DNA of 64,000 bases from Parasphingopyxis sp. (GTDB lineage: Bacteria > Pseudomonadota > Alphaproteobacteria > Sphingomonadales > Sphingomonadaceae). Position 1 is the first letter of the stretch; every line of letters starts with the position of its first letter. A program made the position numbers and the translations under genes. The notes beneath the pieces are model-generated. The model was not told where the DNA came from, searched no databases, and worked only from the letters and a program-made list of their open reading frames with translations. Shown one piece after another: positions 54,572 to 62,918 of the stretch. The DNA lies in contig NZ_JANQNS010000007.1 of NCBI RefSeq assembly GCF_028279465.1, positions 61,114 to 125,113 on the forward strand, read 5' to 3'.

Positions 54572-55545
54572 GCGAGCGACGCGCGGAAATCACCGAACAT
54601 GGCGGGCCCGAGGTCATTACCTGGCAGGATGTCGATCTTGGCGATCCGGGCGAAGGCGAGGTGCGGATGCGCAACACAGCCGTCGGCCTCAACATGATCG
54701 ACACCTATCACCGCAAGGGCGTCTATCCGGTCGAACTACCGAGCGGACTGGGGTTGGAGGCTGCGGGTATTGTCGAGGCCGTGGGGCCGGGCGTGAGCGA
54801 CTTCAAGGAAGGCGATCGCGTCGTCACTTTCGGCCCGCAGCTCGGCGCCTATGCGACGGCACGCAATATGCCCGCCGACCGGCTCTTCGCGATTCCGGAC
54901 GGCGTGGCGGACGATGTCGCGGCGGCGACCTTCCTCAAAGGCTGTACGACCGAGTTTCTCGTCGAGCGCTGCGGCAAGGTCGAGAGCGGCTGGCCGGTGC
55001 TCGTCCATGCCGCGGCTGGCGGCACAGGGCAGTTGCTTGTCCAGTGGCTCAAACATCTGGGCGCGGAGGTGATCGGCACGACCAGCAGCGCGGAAAAGGC
55101 GGAGAAAGCCAAGGCGGCCGGTGCCGATCATATCATCCTCTACACCGAACAACAGGTCGCGCCGCGCGTGCGCGAGATTACCGGCGGCAAGGGCGTGCGC
55201 GTCGTCTTCGACGGCGTTGGCAAGGCGACCTGGGAGGCTTCGCTCGATTCGCTCGGCCCGCGCGGGCTGCAGATCAGTTTCGGTAATGCGAGCGCGCCGG
55301 TCGGCGACACCAATCTCGCGATCCTCGCGCAAAAGGGTTCGCTCTTCACGACCCGGCCGACTTTGTTCGACTATTATTCCGATCCCGCCGAAGCGCGCGC
55401 TGGGGCAGCCCGGCTCTTCGCGCTGCTCGGCGAAGGGGTGCTCAGCGTCGATATCGGCCAGACCTACCCGCTCGAAGAGGCGGCGCAGGCGCATATCGAC
55501 CTCGAAGCGCGCAAGACTGTCGGCTCGACCGTCCTCATCCCCTGA
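54568..55545 (+). CDS. Quinone oxidoreductase (zinc-independent MDR family)
   Basis: 325 aa from ATG 54568, overlapping the previous stop. GLGLEAAGIVEAVGPGVSDFKEGDRVV, VHAAAGGTGQLLVQWLKHLGAEVIGTTSS (NADPH fold) and GVRVVFDGVGKATWEASLDSLG match Qor-type medium-chain reductases without structural zinc. Reduces quinones or enones with NADPH. TGATG overlap with the downstream gene. Confidence 0.9.
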   Translation: MSERRAEITEHGGPEVITWQDVDLGDPGEGEVRMRNTAVGLNMIDTYHRKGVYPVELPSGLGLEAAGIVEAVGPGVSDFKEGDRVVTFGPQLGAYATARNMPADRLFAIPDGVADDVAAATFLKGCTTEFLVERCGKVESGWPVLVHAAAGGTGQLLVQWLKHLGAEVIGTTSSAEKAEKAKAAGADHIILYTEQQVAPRVREITGGKGVRVVFDGVGKATWEASLDSLGPRGLQISFGNASAPVGDTNLAILAQKGSLFTTRPTLFDYYSDPAEARAGAARLFALLGEGVLSVDIGQTYPLEEAAQAHIDLEARKTVGSTVLIP

Positions 55546-56132
55546 TGGCGCATATCGAGCCGCTTGCGCCGGACCAACTGCCGGACGGGCTGCGCGAGCG
55601 GCTGGCCGAGGCCGAGACGCGCATGGGATTCGCCTCGAACGACATCATGACGATGGCCCGCTGGCCCGAACTGCTCGGCGCGCTCGAAGGGCTGATCGCG
55701 ACGATCTACGGATCTGAGGAGGTCGATCTCGGTCTCAAACGGCTGATGGCGATGGTGGTCAGCAACGCCGCAGGCTGCCGCTATTGTGAGGCGCATACCG
55801 CGCATGGCGCGGCACAAATGTCAGGCGTCGATGGCGAGAAAGTCGCCGCGGTCTGGGACTATCGGACGAGCGATCTCTTCTCGGACGCGGAGCGCGCGGC
55901 ACTCGATCTGGCGCTCGCGGCGGGCCAGACGCCCAATGCCGCGACCGAGGCGCATTTCGCAGCGCTGCGGCAGCATTGGAGCGAGCGGCAGATCGTCGAG
56001 ATGGTCGCGCTGATCGGCCTGTTCGGCTTTCTCAACCGCTGGAACGACACGCTCGCAACCCCGCTCGAAGACGCCCCGCTCAGCTATGCGCTGGAACGGC
56101 TAACCGACTGGAATCCGGGCAAGCACGCTTAG
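55545..56132 (+). CDS. Carboxymuconolactone decarboxylase/AhpD-like protein
   Basis: 195 aa; start overlaps the Qor stop by one base. MALVVSN-like ALMAMVVSNAAGCRYCEAHTAHGA has the CxxC with following His of AhpD-type proteins; the rest is helical. Likely a peroxidase-type reductase or thiol protein rather than a true CMD. End is convergent with the YciI gene. Confidence 0.85.
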   Translation: MAHIEPLAPDQLPDGLRERLAEAETRMGFASNDIMTMARWPELLGALEGLIATIYGSEEVDLGLKRLMAMVVSNAAGCRYCEAHTAHGAAQMSGVDGEKVAAVWDYRTSDLFSDAERAALDLALAAGQTPNAATEAHFAALRQHWSERQIVEMVALIGLFGFLNRWNDTLATPLEDAPLSYALERLTDWNPGKHA

Positions 56133-56133
56133 A

Positions 56134-56460
56134 CTACCAGATCTTGCCGCCGATCCATGCGCCCGCTGCCGGCAGGAAGGGCCGGATTTCGACGCTTTCC
56201 CAGATATCGGCGCTCGCATAAGGGTCGCGGTCGAGCAGATCGCGTGCCTCGGCTTCGCTTTCCGCATCGAAGATCAGCATCGAGCCGATCGTATTGCCCT
56301 CGGCATCGCGCACCGGACCGGCAACGCGGATCTTGTCCATGATCGTCTCGATATGCGCGAAATGCGCTTGCGCGAGCTCCTTGCGCAGCCGCTGCGACTC
56401 CGGCCCCGGATGGTCCGTGCACCAGGCGATATAGGCGGGCTGCGGTGCAACCTTGGTCAT
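56134..56460 (-). CDS. YciI family protein
   Basis: 108 aa. AYIAWCTDHPG, RKELAQAHFAHIETIMDKIRVAGPVRDAEGNTIGSMLIFDAESEAEARDLLDRDPYASADIWESVEIRPF fits YciI (His and Asp active-site pair, dimeric ferredoxin-like fold). Overlaps the VOC gene by ATGA. Role in the catabolic cluster is not clear. Confidence 0.9.
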   Translation of the reverse strand: MTKVAPQPAYIAWCTDHPGPESQRLRKELAQAHFAHIETIMDKIRVAGPVRDAEGNTIGSMLIFDAESEAEARDLLDRDPYASADIWESVEIRPFLPAAGAWIGGKIW

Positions 56461-57350
56461 GGTCCTGTCTCCACCAGCTCGAGCAGTTCGCCGGCCGGGC
56501 CGATCACCGTCGCGGCGCGGCGGCCCTCATAGAGCGGGCCTTGCCGGACTGTCGGCGGTACAATCCAGTCGCAATCCAGCGCGCCCAGATCGTCAGCCGC
56601 CAACGTCACCAGCGCATTGCCGGGCGGCAGCATATTCTTGTGCCGCGCTCGGGCCGTCGCTTCGGCTGGATAGTCGTCGACCTCGACGATCGGCAGCCGG
56701 TCATTTTGCACCATGGTGAGGTCCGACTGGGTGCCCGGCGGCGCGCCGAACGCGTCGTTTATCATCGTATATTCAAGCGTATAGGTATCGCCTTCGTCGA
56801 GGCCGAGCGTCGTGCAATACCAGACGACCGTTTCGGCCCGCTCCGGCGTTGCAAGGATCACGATGAAGATATGGTCGGTCAGCGATCCGGCGTGTGGCAA
56901 ATCCGACGACGGCGTATTCTCGCGCACTTCGTTCAGATAGACCATCTCCCGGCCGCGCCCGAGCACCTGCATCGGCACGAAAAAAGGGAGACCCTCCAGC
57001 TCCTTGGGCGGCCCGACGATATCGAAGCCGCTGCCCCGCAGCCGGTCCGGCCAGCCGAACACATCCTGGACCGTTAGCTCATAGGCCGCCCAGCCATAGG
57101 TGCGGGTCGGCTTGAAATCGGGATGATCGGGCTGTTCGACGAGACGGATAAAGCAAGGCGCGCCGCTTTGCGGCTGCAGGATCGCCATCGGCTGCCCCGC
57201 GCTCGCGGGCACACCCCAGCTCGCCGCGAGATCGTCGGGCAGCTTGCCGCGTTCGAGCAGCTTCAGGCCGAGCGTTCCCTCATAATCGGCCAGCGCCATG
57301 TCCAGATCGGGCGTCGTGACGACCCCGCCGAGAATGGATCCGTGTTTCAA
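56457..57350 (-). CDS. VOC family protein (two VOC modules)
   Basis: 297 aa from TTG 57350 (GGGAGAG before it). Two glyoxalase/bleomycin-resistance-like modules (about 8-140 and 155-290): VTTPDLDMALADYEGTLGLKLLERG and IFIVILATPERAETVVWYCTTLGLDEGDTYTLEYTMIN. Such proteins are metal-dependent dioxygenases, lyases or isomerases. Overlaps YciI by ATGA, and a 118-bp gap with a strong hairpin separates it from the crotonase gene upstream. Confidence 0.82.
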   Translation of the reverse strand: MKHGSILGGVVTTPDLDMALADYEGTLGLKLLERGKLPDDLAASWGVPASAGQPMAILQPQSGAPCFIRLVEQPDHPDFKPTRTYGWAAYELTVQDVFGWPDRLRGSGFDIVGPPKELEGLPFFVPMQVLGRGREMVYLNEVRENTPSSDLPHAGSLTDHIFIVILATPERAETVVWYCTTLGLDEGDTYTLEYTMINDAFGAPPGTQSDLTMVQNDRLPIVEVDDYPAEATARARHKNMLPPGNALVTLAADDLGALDCDWIVPPTVRQGPLYEGRRAATVIGPAGELLELVETGP

Positions 57351-57378
57351 CTCGCTCTCCCAGCCTCTCTTCCACAGA

Positions 57379-57450
57379 CCGTTAGCCCTGAGCCTGTCGA
57401 AGGGCGCTTCTCCACCGATAGACGCCCTTCGACAGGCTCAGGGCTAACGG
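57379..57450. repeat. 28-bp perfect inverted repeat
   Basis: Arms 57379-57406 and 57423-57450 (beginning CCGTTAGCCCTGAGCCTGTC) are perfectly complementary over 28 bp, loop of 16 bases. It lies between the crotonase and VOC genes and is probably an attenuator or partial terminator within the operon. Confidence 0.9.
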
Positions 57451-57468
57451 TACTTGCTCGTAAATAAC

Positions 57469-58233
57469 TCAAAACTCCGCCTTTCGCTTTTCGAGGAACG
57501 CGGCGACACCTTCCTTGAAGTCTTCGCCTTCGAACGCGGCATCGAATTGCGCGGCAGTCTCCGCATCGTCGTCCGCCTGTCCGTCGAGGATACGCCGGAC
57601 GATCGCCTTGCTCATCCGCTGGCTGTGCGGCGAGACCGACGCCATGGTTTCAGCCAGCGCCGCCGCCTCTTCATGCGGGTCATCGGCGAGGATCGTGACG
57701 AGCCCCATCCGCTGCGCTTCCCCGACCGAGAGCAACTGCCCCGTGAACAGGATGCGCTTCGCCTGGGCCGGGCCCACCAGATCGACGAGCAGCTTGGTGT
57801 CGTGCAGCGAATAGACGAGGCCGAGCTTGGCCGGGGTAATGCCGAACCGCGCCTTGGGCCCGGCAATGCGCAGATCGCAGGCGATCGCGATGCCGCAGCC
57901 GCCGCCGATACAATCCTGGTCGATCACCGCGACGGTCGGCTTCGGCGCGCGGGCGAGATCGTGCTGCACTTTGCGGATCGCGGCTTGGTTCTTAGCGCGC
58001 CATTCCGCATCCTTCGCGCCGGCCGCGAATTCCGCGATATCGGCGCCCGCGCTGAACGCGCTGTTCTTCTCGCTCGCGCTGACGATCAGCACGCGGATCG
58101 CATCGTCGCCCATCGCATCGGCGAGTAGCGCCGGGAACAGCTCCCACATGTCCTGCGTGAAGGCATTGCGCTTGTCCGGCCGGTCGATCAGCAGCCGCGC
58201 AATCTGGCCCTCTTTTTCGAGGCGGAGGGTCAT
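57469..58233 (-). CDS. Enoyl-CoA hydratase/isomerase (crotonase) family protein
   Basis: 254 aa. NSAFSAGADIAEFA and CIGGGCGIAIACDLRIAGPKARFGITPAKLGLVYSLHDTKLLVDLVGPA are crotonase oxyanion motifs. The two Glu residues that act as acid/base in hydratases (normally in FGxPE and further on) are missing: the region reads GITPAKLGLVYS. The reaction may therefore differ from hydration. Start overlaps the deacetylase stop (ATGA). Confidence 0.85.
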   Translation of the reverse strand: MTLRLEKEGQIARLLIDRPDKRNAFTQDMWELFPALLADAMGDDAIRVLIVSASEKNSAFSAGADIAEFAAGAKDAEWRAKNQAAIRKVQHDLARAPKPTVAVIDQDCIGGGCGIAIACDLRIAGPKARFGITPAKLGLVYSLHDTKLLVDLVGPAQAKRILFTGQLLSVGEAQRMGLVTILADDPHEEAAALAETMASVSPHSQRMSKAIVRRILDGQADDDAETAAQFDAAFEGEDFKEGVAAFLEKRKAEF

Positions 58234-59096
58234 GCGGGCTCCACCTGCGCAAAATGCTGGGCGATCGCGTGCCGAGTCGTCACCCAGACATCGTCATGCG
58301 CGCGGACATGTTTGAAAAATTCCTCAAGCGCCCAAATGCGGCCCGGCCGGCCGATGATGCGCAGGTGCAGGCCAAGGCTCATCATTTTCGGATTGCCGTC
58401 CGCGCCCTCGCGATAAATCTGGTCGAAATTGGCCTTGGCGTAATCGAGCCATTGATGCGGGGTCAGCGCCGGATCGGTCCACATCTTCATGTCATTATTG
58501 TCGAGCTGATAGGGGACGATCACGAGCGGTTTGTCGGGCACGGTTTCGCGATCCCAGTACGGCACATCGCCCGAATAATCGTCCATATGATAGGCGAAGC
58601 CCTCCTCGATCAGCAGCCGCCGCGTCTCATCGGTATGGAAATAGCGCGAGAGCCAGCCATAGGGCCGGACGCCGACCGTCTTCTCGATCGAGCTTACGGC
58701 CTTGCGGATGAATGCGCGCTCGGCCTCTTCGTCGAGCTTGAACTGGTGAACCCAGCGCCACCCATGGCTGACCGGCTCATGGCCGAGCTCTGCAATGGCT
58801 TCGGCGATCTCGGGATGGTTTTCGAGGCTCATCGCCGCGACCGTCCAGCTTGCCATGATGTCATATTCGCGCAGCAATTTGACGATGCGCGGCGCGCCCG
58901 CCTTGATGCCGTAGAGATAATTGCTCTCATTGCCGTAATTGCGGATCGGCGCGCGGATATGGATGCCGAGTTCGTCGACCGGTTCCATGCCCTTGTCGCC
59001 GCGCGCGACGGTCATTTCCGACCCTTCCTCGACATTGACGACGACGCTCAGCGCCATCTTCGCCCCGTCCGGCCAGTCGATCCGTTCTTCCTGCAT
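58230..59096 (-). CDS. Polysaccharide deacetylase-fold hydrolase (PuuE/allantoinase-like)
   Basis: 288 aa from ATG 59096, overlapping the SDR stop. NodB-type fold: SVVVNVEEGSE, LGHEPVSHGWRWVHQFKLDEEAERAFI (HGWRW-type His motif of PuuE-like enzymes) and SRYFHTDETRRLLIEEGFAYHMDDYSGDVPYWDR. PuuE-type members open cyclic amides such as allantoin. In this operon, with an amidase and CoA ligase, a cyclic amide or N-acyl substrate is likely. No signal peptide, so cytoplasmic. Confidence 0.82.
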   Translation of the reverse strand: MQEERIDWPDGAKMALSVVVNVEEGSEMTVARGDKGMEPVDELGIHIRAPIRNYGNESNYLYGIKAGAPRIVKLLREYDIMASWTVAAMSLENHPEIAEAIAELGHEPVSHGWRWVHQFKLDEEAERAFIRKAVSSIEKTVGVRPYGWLSRYFHTDETRRLLIEEGFAYHMDDYSGDVPYWDRETVPDKPLVIVPYQLDNNDMKMWTDPALTPHQWLDYAKANFDQIYREGADGNPKMMSLGLHLRIIGRPGRIWALEEFFKHVRAHDDVWVTTRHAIAQHFAQVEPA

Positions 59097-59896
59097 CAAT
59101 GCATTTCCTCTCCGCCCGACACGTTGAGCGCTTCGCCCGTCACATAGATGGCCTCGTCGCTTGCGAGCCAAGCGCAGGCCGCCGCCGTATCGCTCGGCAG
59201 ACCGGGCCGCCCCATCGGGTTTTTCGCGCTCATATTGGCGAGATAATCCTCCACCGTCTCGAAGCCGAGCAGCTTGGAGAAATATTCGTTCTGCTGCGCG
59301 CCGAGGCCGGTCGTCACATGATTGGGGCAGACCGCGTTGACCGTGATGCCGTGCGCGCCGAGCTCGACCGCGCTCGCCCGGGTCAGCCCGACCATGCCGT
59401 GCTTCGACGACACATAGGCGGGAAGGTGCGGGAAGCCGGTCTTCGCGGCCTGGCTCGCGATATTGATGATCCTGCCGCCATTACCCTTGTCGACCATCGC
59501 CTTGGCAGCGGCCTGGGTGCAATAGAAAGCGCCAGACAGGTTGACGGCGAGCACCTGATCCCATTCGTCAGCCGTATCGACGTCGAGCAGCGGCTTCATC
59601 TTGAAGCCGATCCCGGCATTGTTGACCATCACATCGATCCCGCCGAAGCGCTCGACCGTCTGCGCGACCAGCGACTGGCATTGCGCCGCATCGCTGACAT
59701 CGCAGGCGATCGTCGCGACTTCCGCCCCGCGCCCGCGCAATTCCTCGGCCACGCCTTCCGCCTCGGCATCGATCGTCAGGTCCGAAACGACGCAATTGGC
59801 GCCTTCGTCGGCAAACGCCTGCAAAATCCCCTGCCCCAGCCCCTTTTCCTTGCCGGAACCGGTTACGACGATGGTTTTGCCCGAAAAACGGCCCAT
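59096..59896 (-). CDS. SDR family oxidoreductase
   Basis: 266 aa. VTGSGKEKGLGQGILQAF loop (a modified TGxxxGxG), MVNNAGIGFKMKPL, NIASQAAKTGFPHLPAYVSSKHGMVGL with Ser and Y-x3-K. GGAGAGG before the ATG. Stop shares TGATG with the deacetylase start. Reduces or oxidises an unknown alcohol/ketone of the pathway. Confidence 0.9.
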   Translation of the reverse strand: MGRFSGKTIVVTGSGKEKGLGQGILQAFADEGANCVVSDLTIDAEAEGVAEELRGRGAEVATIACDVSDAAQCQSLVAQTVERFGGIDVMVNNAGIGFKMKPLLDVDTADEWDQVLAVNLSGAFYCTQAAAKAMVDKGNGGRIINIASQAAKTGFPHLPAYVSSKHGMVGLTRASAVELGAHGITVNAVCPNHVTTGLGAQQNEYFSKLLGFETVEDYLANMSAKNPMGRPGLPSDTAAACAWLASDEAIYVTGEALNVSGGEEMH

Positions 59897-59906
59897 TGCG
59901 CCTCTC

Positions 59907-60215
59907 CTACAGGTCTTCGGTCAGGATGAATTGCGGACTGTCCGCATAATCCTGAAACGGCGCGGCGGCAGCCTGGAACTCTTCGGTCGAGATATCGGCG
60001 ACGAAGGCGTCCATATCGTTGACGTCGATGATCTCGAAATAGTCATAGGCCGGCTTGGCGCTGTCGTCGCCGAACACGCCGCTCGCCTTGTGCACGGTGA
60101 AGCCATCGACCGAGCCGAGCGCGTTAACGCCGGGGACATCCCGCGTCTTGGCCCAATTCTCATACTCCTCGACGCTTACGCCGTCTTTCAGGTTGAACAA
60201 TACGATGATCCGCAT
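59907..60215 (-). CDS. REDY-like/HapK-type small protein
   Basis: 102 aa from ATG 60215 (GAGGAGAG before it). MRIIVLFNLKDGVSVEEYENWAKTRDVPGVNALGSVDGFTVHKASGVFGD is the REDY-like (HapK) pattern, a small dimeric alpha/beta-barrel protein. Known members sit beside pigment or degradation genes; no defined chemistry. The gap to the SDR is 10 bp. Confidence 0.75.
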   Translation of the reverse strand: MRIIVLFNLKDGVSVEEYENWAKTRDVPGVNALGSVDGFTVHKASGVFGDDSAKPAYDYFEIIDVNDMDAFVADISTEEFQAAAAPFQDYADSPQFILTEDL

Positions 60216-60237
60216 GTCTCTCTCCTCTTCTCTTTCC

Positions 60238-61548
60238 TCAGAATAGATCGGGCGGGCGATAGCCGTCCAATTGCAAATCCAGCCCGCGCGCCAGATCGAA
60301 CAGCCCCGCCTCATTGCCCGCCGCACCGATCAGCTGCACCGCCACGGGCAGCCCGCTGTCGTCAGTGCCCGCCGGGATGCTGATCGACGGCAGGCCCGCG
60401 ATATTGGCGAGGCAGGTGAAATCGGCCTGGTTGGCGGGCGGCTTCTCGCTGTGCGGAAAGGCCGCCTGCGGCACGGTTGGCAGCAGGATCGCGCCATGCG
60501 TATCGACGGCCGCGAGCAGCGCCTCGCGCGTCCGGGCGAGCACCGCCGCGTCCTCGGCGAGATCGGCGTCCGAGCGCTTCGGCCCGATATCGATGAGAAA
60601 TTTCAGATTGTCGGACAGGCCGTCCGGATCGGCGTCGCGCAGATCGGCCAGATGGTCGTGGAGTGCACGCGCGGCGCGGATGAAACCGGCGAAGCGGATG
60701 CGCGACAGCGGATCGGGCAGCGCGAAAGTTTGGGTTGCACCGAGTAGCTCGACCGCCTTTTTGTACGCGGCGAAGACCGCCGGCTCGCATTCGACATCGC
60801 CAAGCCCCGCCAGCGTGACCGGCGTTGCGATGGCCTCCGGCTCGGCCATATCGATCAGCTCGCGCGCGACGATCTCGAGGTCGCTTAGCGAGCGGGCCAG
60901 CGGGCCGATCGCGTCGAGCGAGCCCTCGCAGATTTCGAGGCCGTGCTGCGAAATCGCCCCATAGGTCGGCTTGAGCCCGTACACGCCGCAATAGGCGGAG
61001 GGGACGCGGACCGAACCAAGCGTATCCGTACCCAGCGCCATCACGCACAGCCCGGCGGCCACCGCCGCGCCGCTGCCGCCCGAAGAACCGCCCGGCGTAT
61101 GGCCGATACGGTGCGGGTTGTGCGCTGGGCCAAGCCAGGGATTATCGGTTTTCGCGCCGAGCGCCGCTTCCTCCATGTTGAGCGTGCCGAGGACAATCGC
61201 GCCCGCTTTGCGCAGGTCCGCGACAACCTTCGCATCAGCCGCAGCGACGCACTCCCGGCGCGCCTTGATCCCGGCACTCGTCACCAGCCCCTCGACGTCA
61301 ATGTTAGCTTTGATCGCCACCGGCACGCCCTCCAGCGCGCGCGGCGCGGCGGAGAGGATTTGCCGGTCGCTTTCGGCCGCCGCCTGCATCGCGCCCGGCT
61401 CGTCGAGTTCGATAAAGGCGTTGAGATCGCCGTTCAGCGCCGCGATCCGGGCGATCGCGGCCTCGACGACCGCCGACGGCATGGTCTCGCCCGCCCGGTA
61501 GAGCGCGAGCAGGCCGGCAATGCCGTGGCGATGGAACGGCTCGGTCAA
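60238..61548 (-). CDS. Amidase (amidase signature family)
   Basis: 436 aa from TTG 61548, overlapping the CoA-ligase stop (TTGA) with GAGAGGAAGAT upstream. Amidase signature GGSSGGSGAAVAAGLCVMALGTDTLGSVRVPSAYCGVYGLKP with the Ser-cisSer-Lys triad (Lys in AIKANIDVEG). Hydrolyses an amide to acid and ammonia or amine. Normal length; cytoplasmic. Operon context suggests a nitrogen-containing substrate. Confidence 0.93.
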   Translation of the reverse strand: MTEPFHRHGIAGLLALYRAGETMPSAVVEAAIARIAALNGDLNAFIELDEPGAMQAAAESDRQILSAAPRALEGVPVAIKANIDVEGLVTSAGIKARRECVAAADAKVVADLRKAGAIVLGTLNMEEAALGAKTDNPWLGPAHNPHRIGHTPGGSSGGSGAAVAAGLCVMALGTDTLGSVRVPSAYCGVYGLKPTYGAISQHGLEICEGSLDAIGPLARSLSDLEIVARELIDMAEPEAIATPVTLAGLGDVECEPAVFAAYKKAVELLGATQTFALPDPLSRIRFAGFIRAARALHDHLADLRDADPDGLSDNLKFLIDIGPKRSDADLAEDAAVLARTREALLAAVDTHGAILLPTVPQAAFPHSEKPPANQADFTCLANIAGLPSISIPAGTDDSGLPVAVQLIGAAGNEAGLFDLARGLDLQLDGYRPPDLF

Positions 61549-62918
61549 ATCTTCCTCTCGTCGATCAGGCGGATCGGTTTCTGGCGGACGTCGATCTGCG
61601 TGTCCTTCGCCGTGTCGCCGACGCCGACCATGTCGATATCGACCTCGATGCCGAGACCGCGTTTGAGTATCTCGCCGATCTCGCCCTCGTCCGTGCCGCC
61701 GCGGCTTTCCATGACGACGCACATATGATCCTTGCCGCTTTCATCCCGCGTCACCCGGCAGACATATTCGCCGGTCAGGTCCGCGCGGTTTTCTATGAGC
61801 GCGCCGATCGCATGCGGGAAGATGTTGATGCCGCGCAATTTCACCATGTTGTCGCTGCGCCCCTTGAAGCCCGAGATGCGCTTGAAGACCATGCCGGTAT
61901 CGTTCGCGCCGGTCAGCTCCTCCGTCACGTCATGGGTGTTGAAGCGGATGCAGGGCGCGATATCGTCCTTGAACAGGCAGGTGACGACCATATCGCCGGT
62001 CTCGCCCGCTGCCACCGGCGCGCCGGTATCGACGTCGAGCAGCTCAAGATATTGCGCGTCCTCCCAGACGTATAATCCGTTGCGGTCCGGCCCCTCGCCC
62101 GCGATCGATCCGGTATCCCCGACCCCGTACCAGTCATAGGCTTTCGCGCCGTGCCAGGCGTCCTCGGTCGAGGCGCGGTCCTCCGTTCCCAGATGGCCAA
62201 TGATCATGCGCAGCTTGATCCGGTCGAACAGCTTTTCGGCCTCGGCGACTTCGGCAAGCTTGCGGACATAATCGACAAAGCCGACCATCACGGTGACGCC
62301 GAAATCGGCCATGAGGTTGACCTGATTGACCGAACGCGTCTCGATCCCGGTCCCTGCGGAGAGGAACAGCGCGTTCGTGAAATGCGTGACGGCCTCGCGG
62401 ATATAATGGCCGCCATTGATCATACCATGGCCGTAGACCGACTGGATCACATCGTCCCCGGTGAGTCCCATCCAGCGATACATGCGGCCGACGAGCAGGT
62501 TAGTGACCTCGCGCCCCTTGGGCCCGAACATCAGCGGCTGCGGCCGGCCCGTCGTCCCGCTCGTCGTGTGGAAGACGACAGGGTCGCTGTCCGCACCCTT
62601 GCCGCGCCCGTCGAAATCGCCATAGGGCGGATGCTCGTTGACCGAGGCCATCAGGTCCGACTTGTCGTACACGGGCAACCTGGCGATGTCCGGCAGCCCG
62701 CCGATATCGCCGGGCTCGATGCCCTTCTCGCCCCAAAGCCGCTGGTAGAAAGGAATCTCCCAGCCGCGTTTCATCAGCCGCTTGAACTGCGCATCCTGGA
62801 TCGCATGGAGTTCATCGCGCGACATGGCCGTGTAGCGCGACACGAACTCTTCGCCGACCGGATAATCGGCCAGCATCTGTTTGGCGTCGAAGGCCTCGAA
62901 ATAGGTGGGAAAGCTCAT
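61545..62918 (-). CDS. PaaK-like CoA ligase (AMP-forming)
   Basis: 457 aa. PaaK-type sequence: FKRLMKRGWEIPFYQRLWGEKGI, AMP-binding P-loop FHTTSGTTGRP, DWYGVGDTG and the C-terminal MVKLRGINIFPHAIG. Activates a carboxylic acid, usually phenylacetate or another aryl acid, to the CoA thioester. Overlaps the MmgE/PrpD gene (ATGA) and the amidase (TTGA). Confidence 0.93.
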   Translation of the reverse strand: MSFPTYFEAFDAKQMLADYPVGEEFVSRYTAMSRDELHAIQDAQFKRLMKRGWEIPFYQRLWGEKGIEPGDIGGLPDIARLPVYDKSDLMASVNEHPPYGDFDGRGKGADSDPVVFHTTSGTTGRPQPLMFGPKGREVTNLLVGRMYRWMGLTGDDVIQSVYGHGMINGGHYIREAVTHFTNALFLSAGTGIETRSVNQVNLMADFGVTVMVGFVDYVRKLAEVAEAEKLFDRIKLRMIIGHLGTEDRASTEDAWHGAKAYDWYGVGDTGSIAGEGPDRNGLYVWEDAQYLELLDVDTGAPVAAGETGDMVVTCLFKDDIAPCIRFNTHDVTEELTGANDTGMVFKRISGFKGRSDNMVKLRGINIFPHAIGALIENRADLTGEYVCRVTRDESGKDHMCVVMESRGGTDEGEIGEILKRGLGIEVDIDMVGVGDTAKDTQIDVRQKPIRLIDERKI

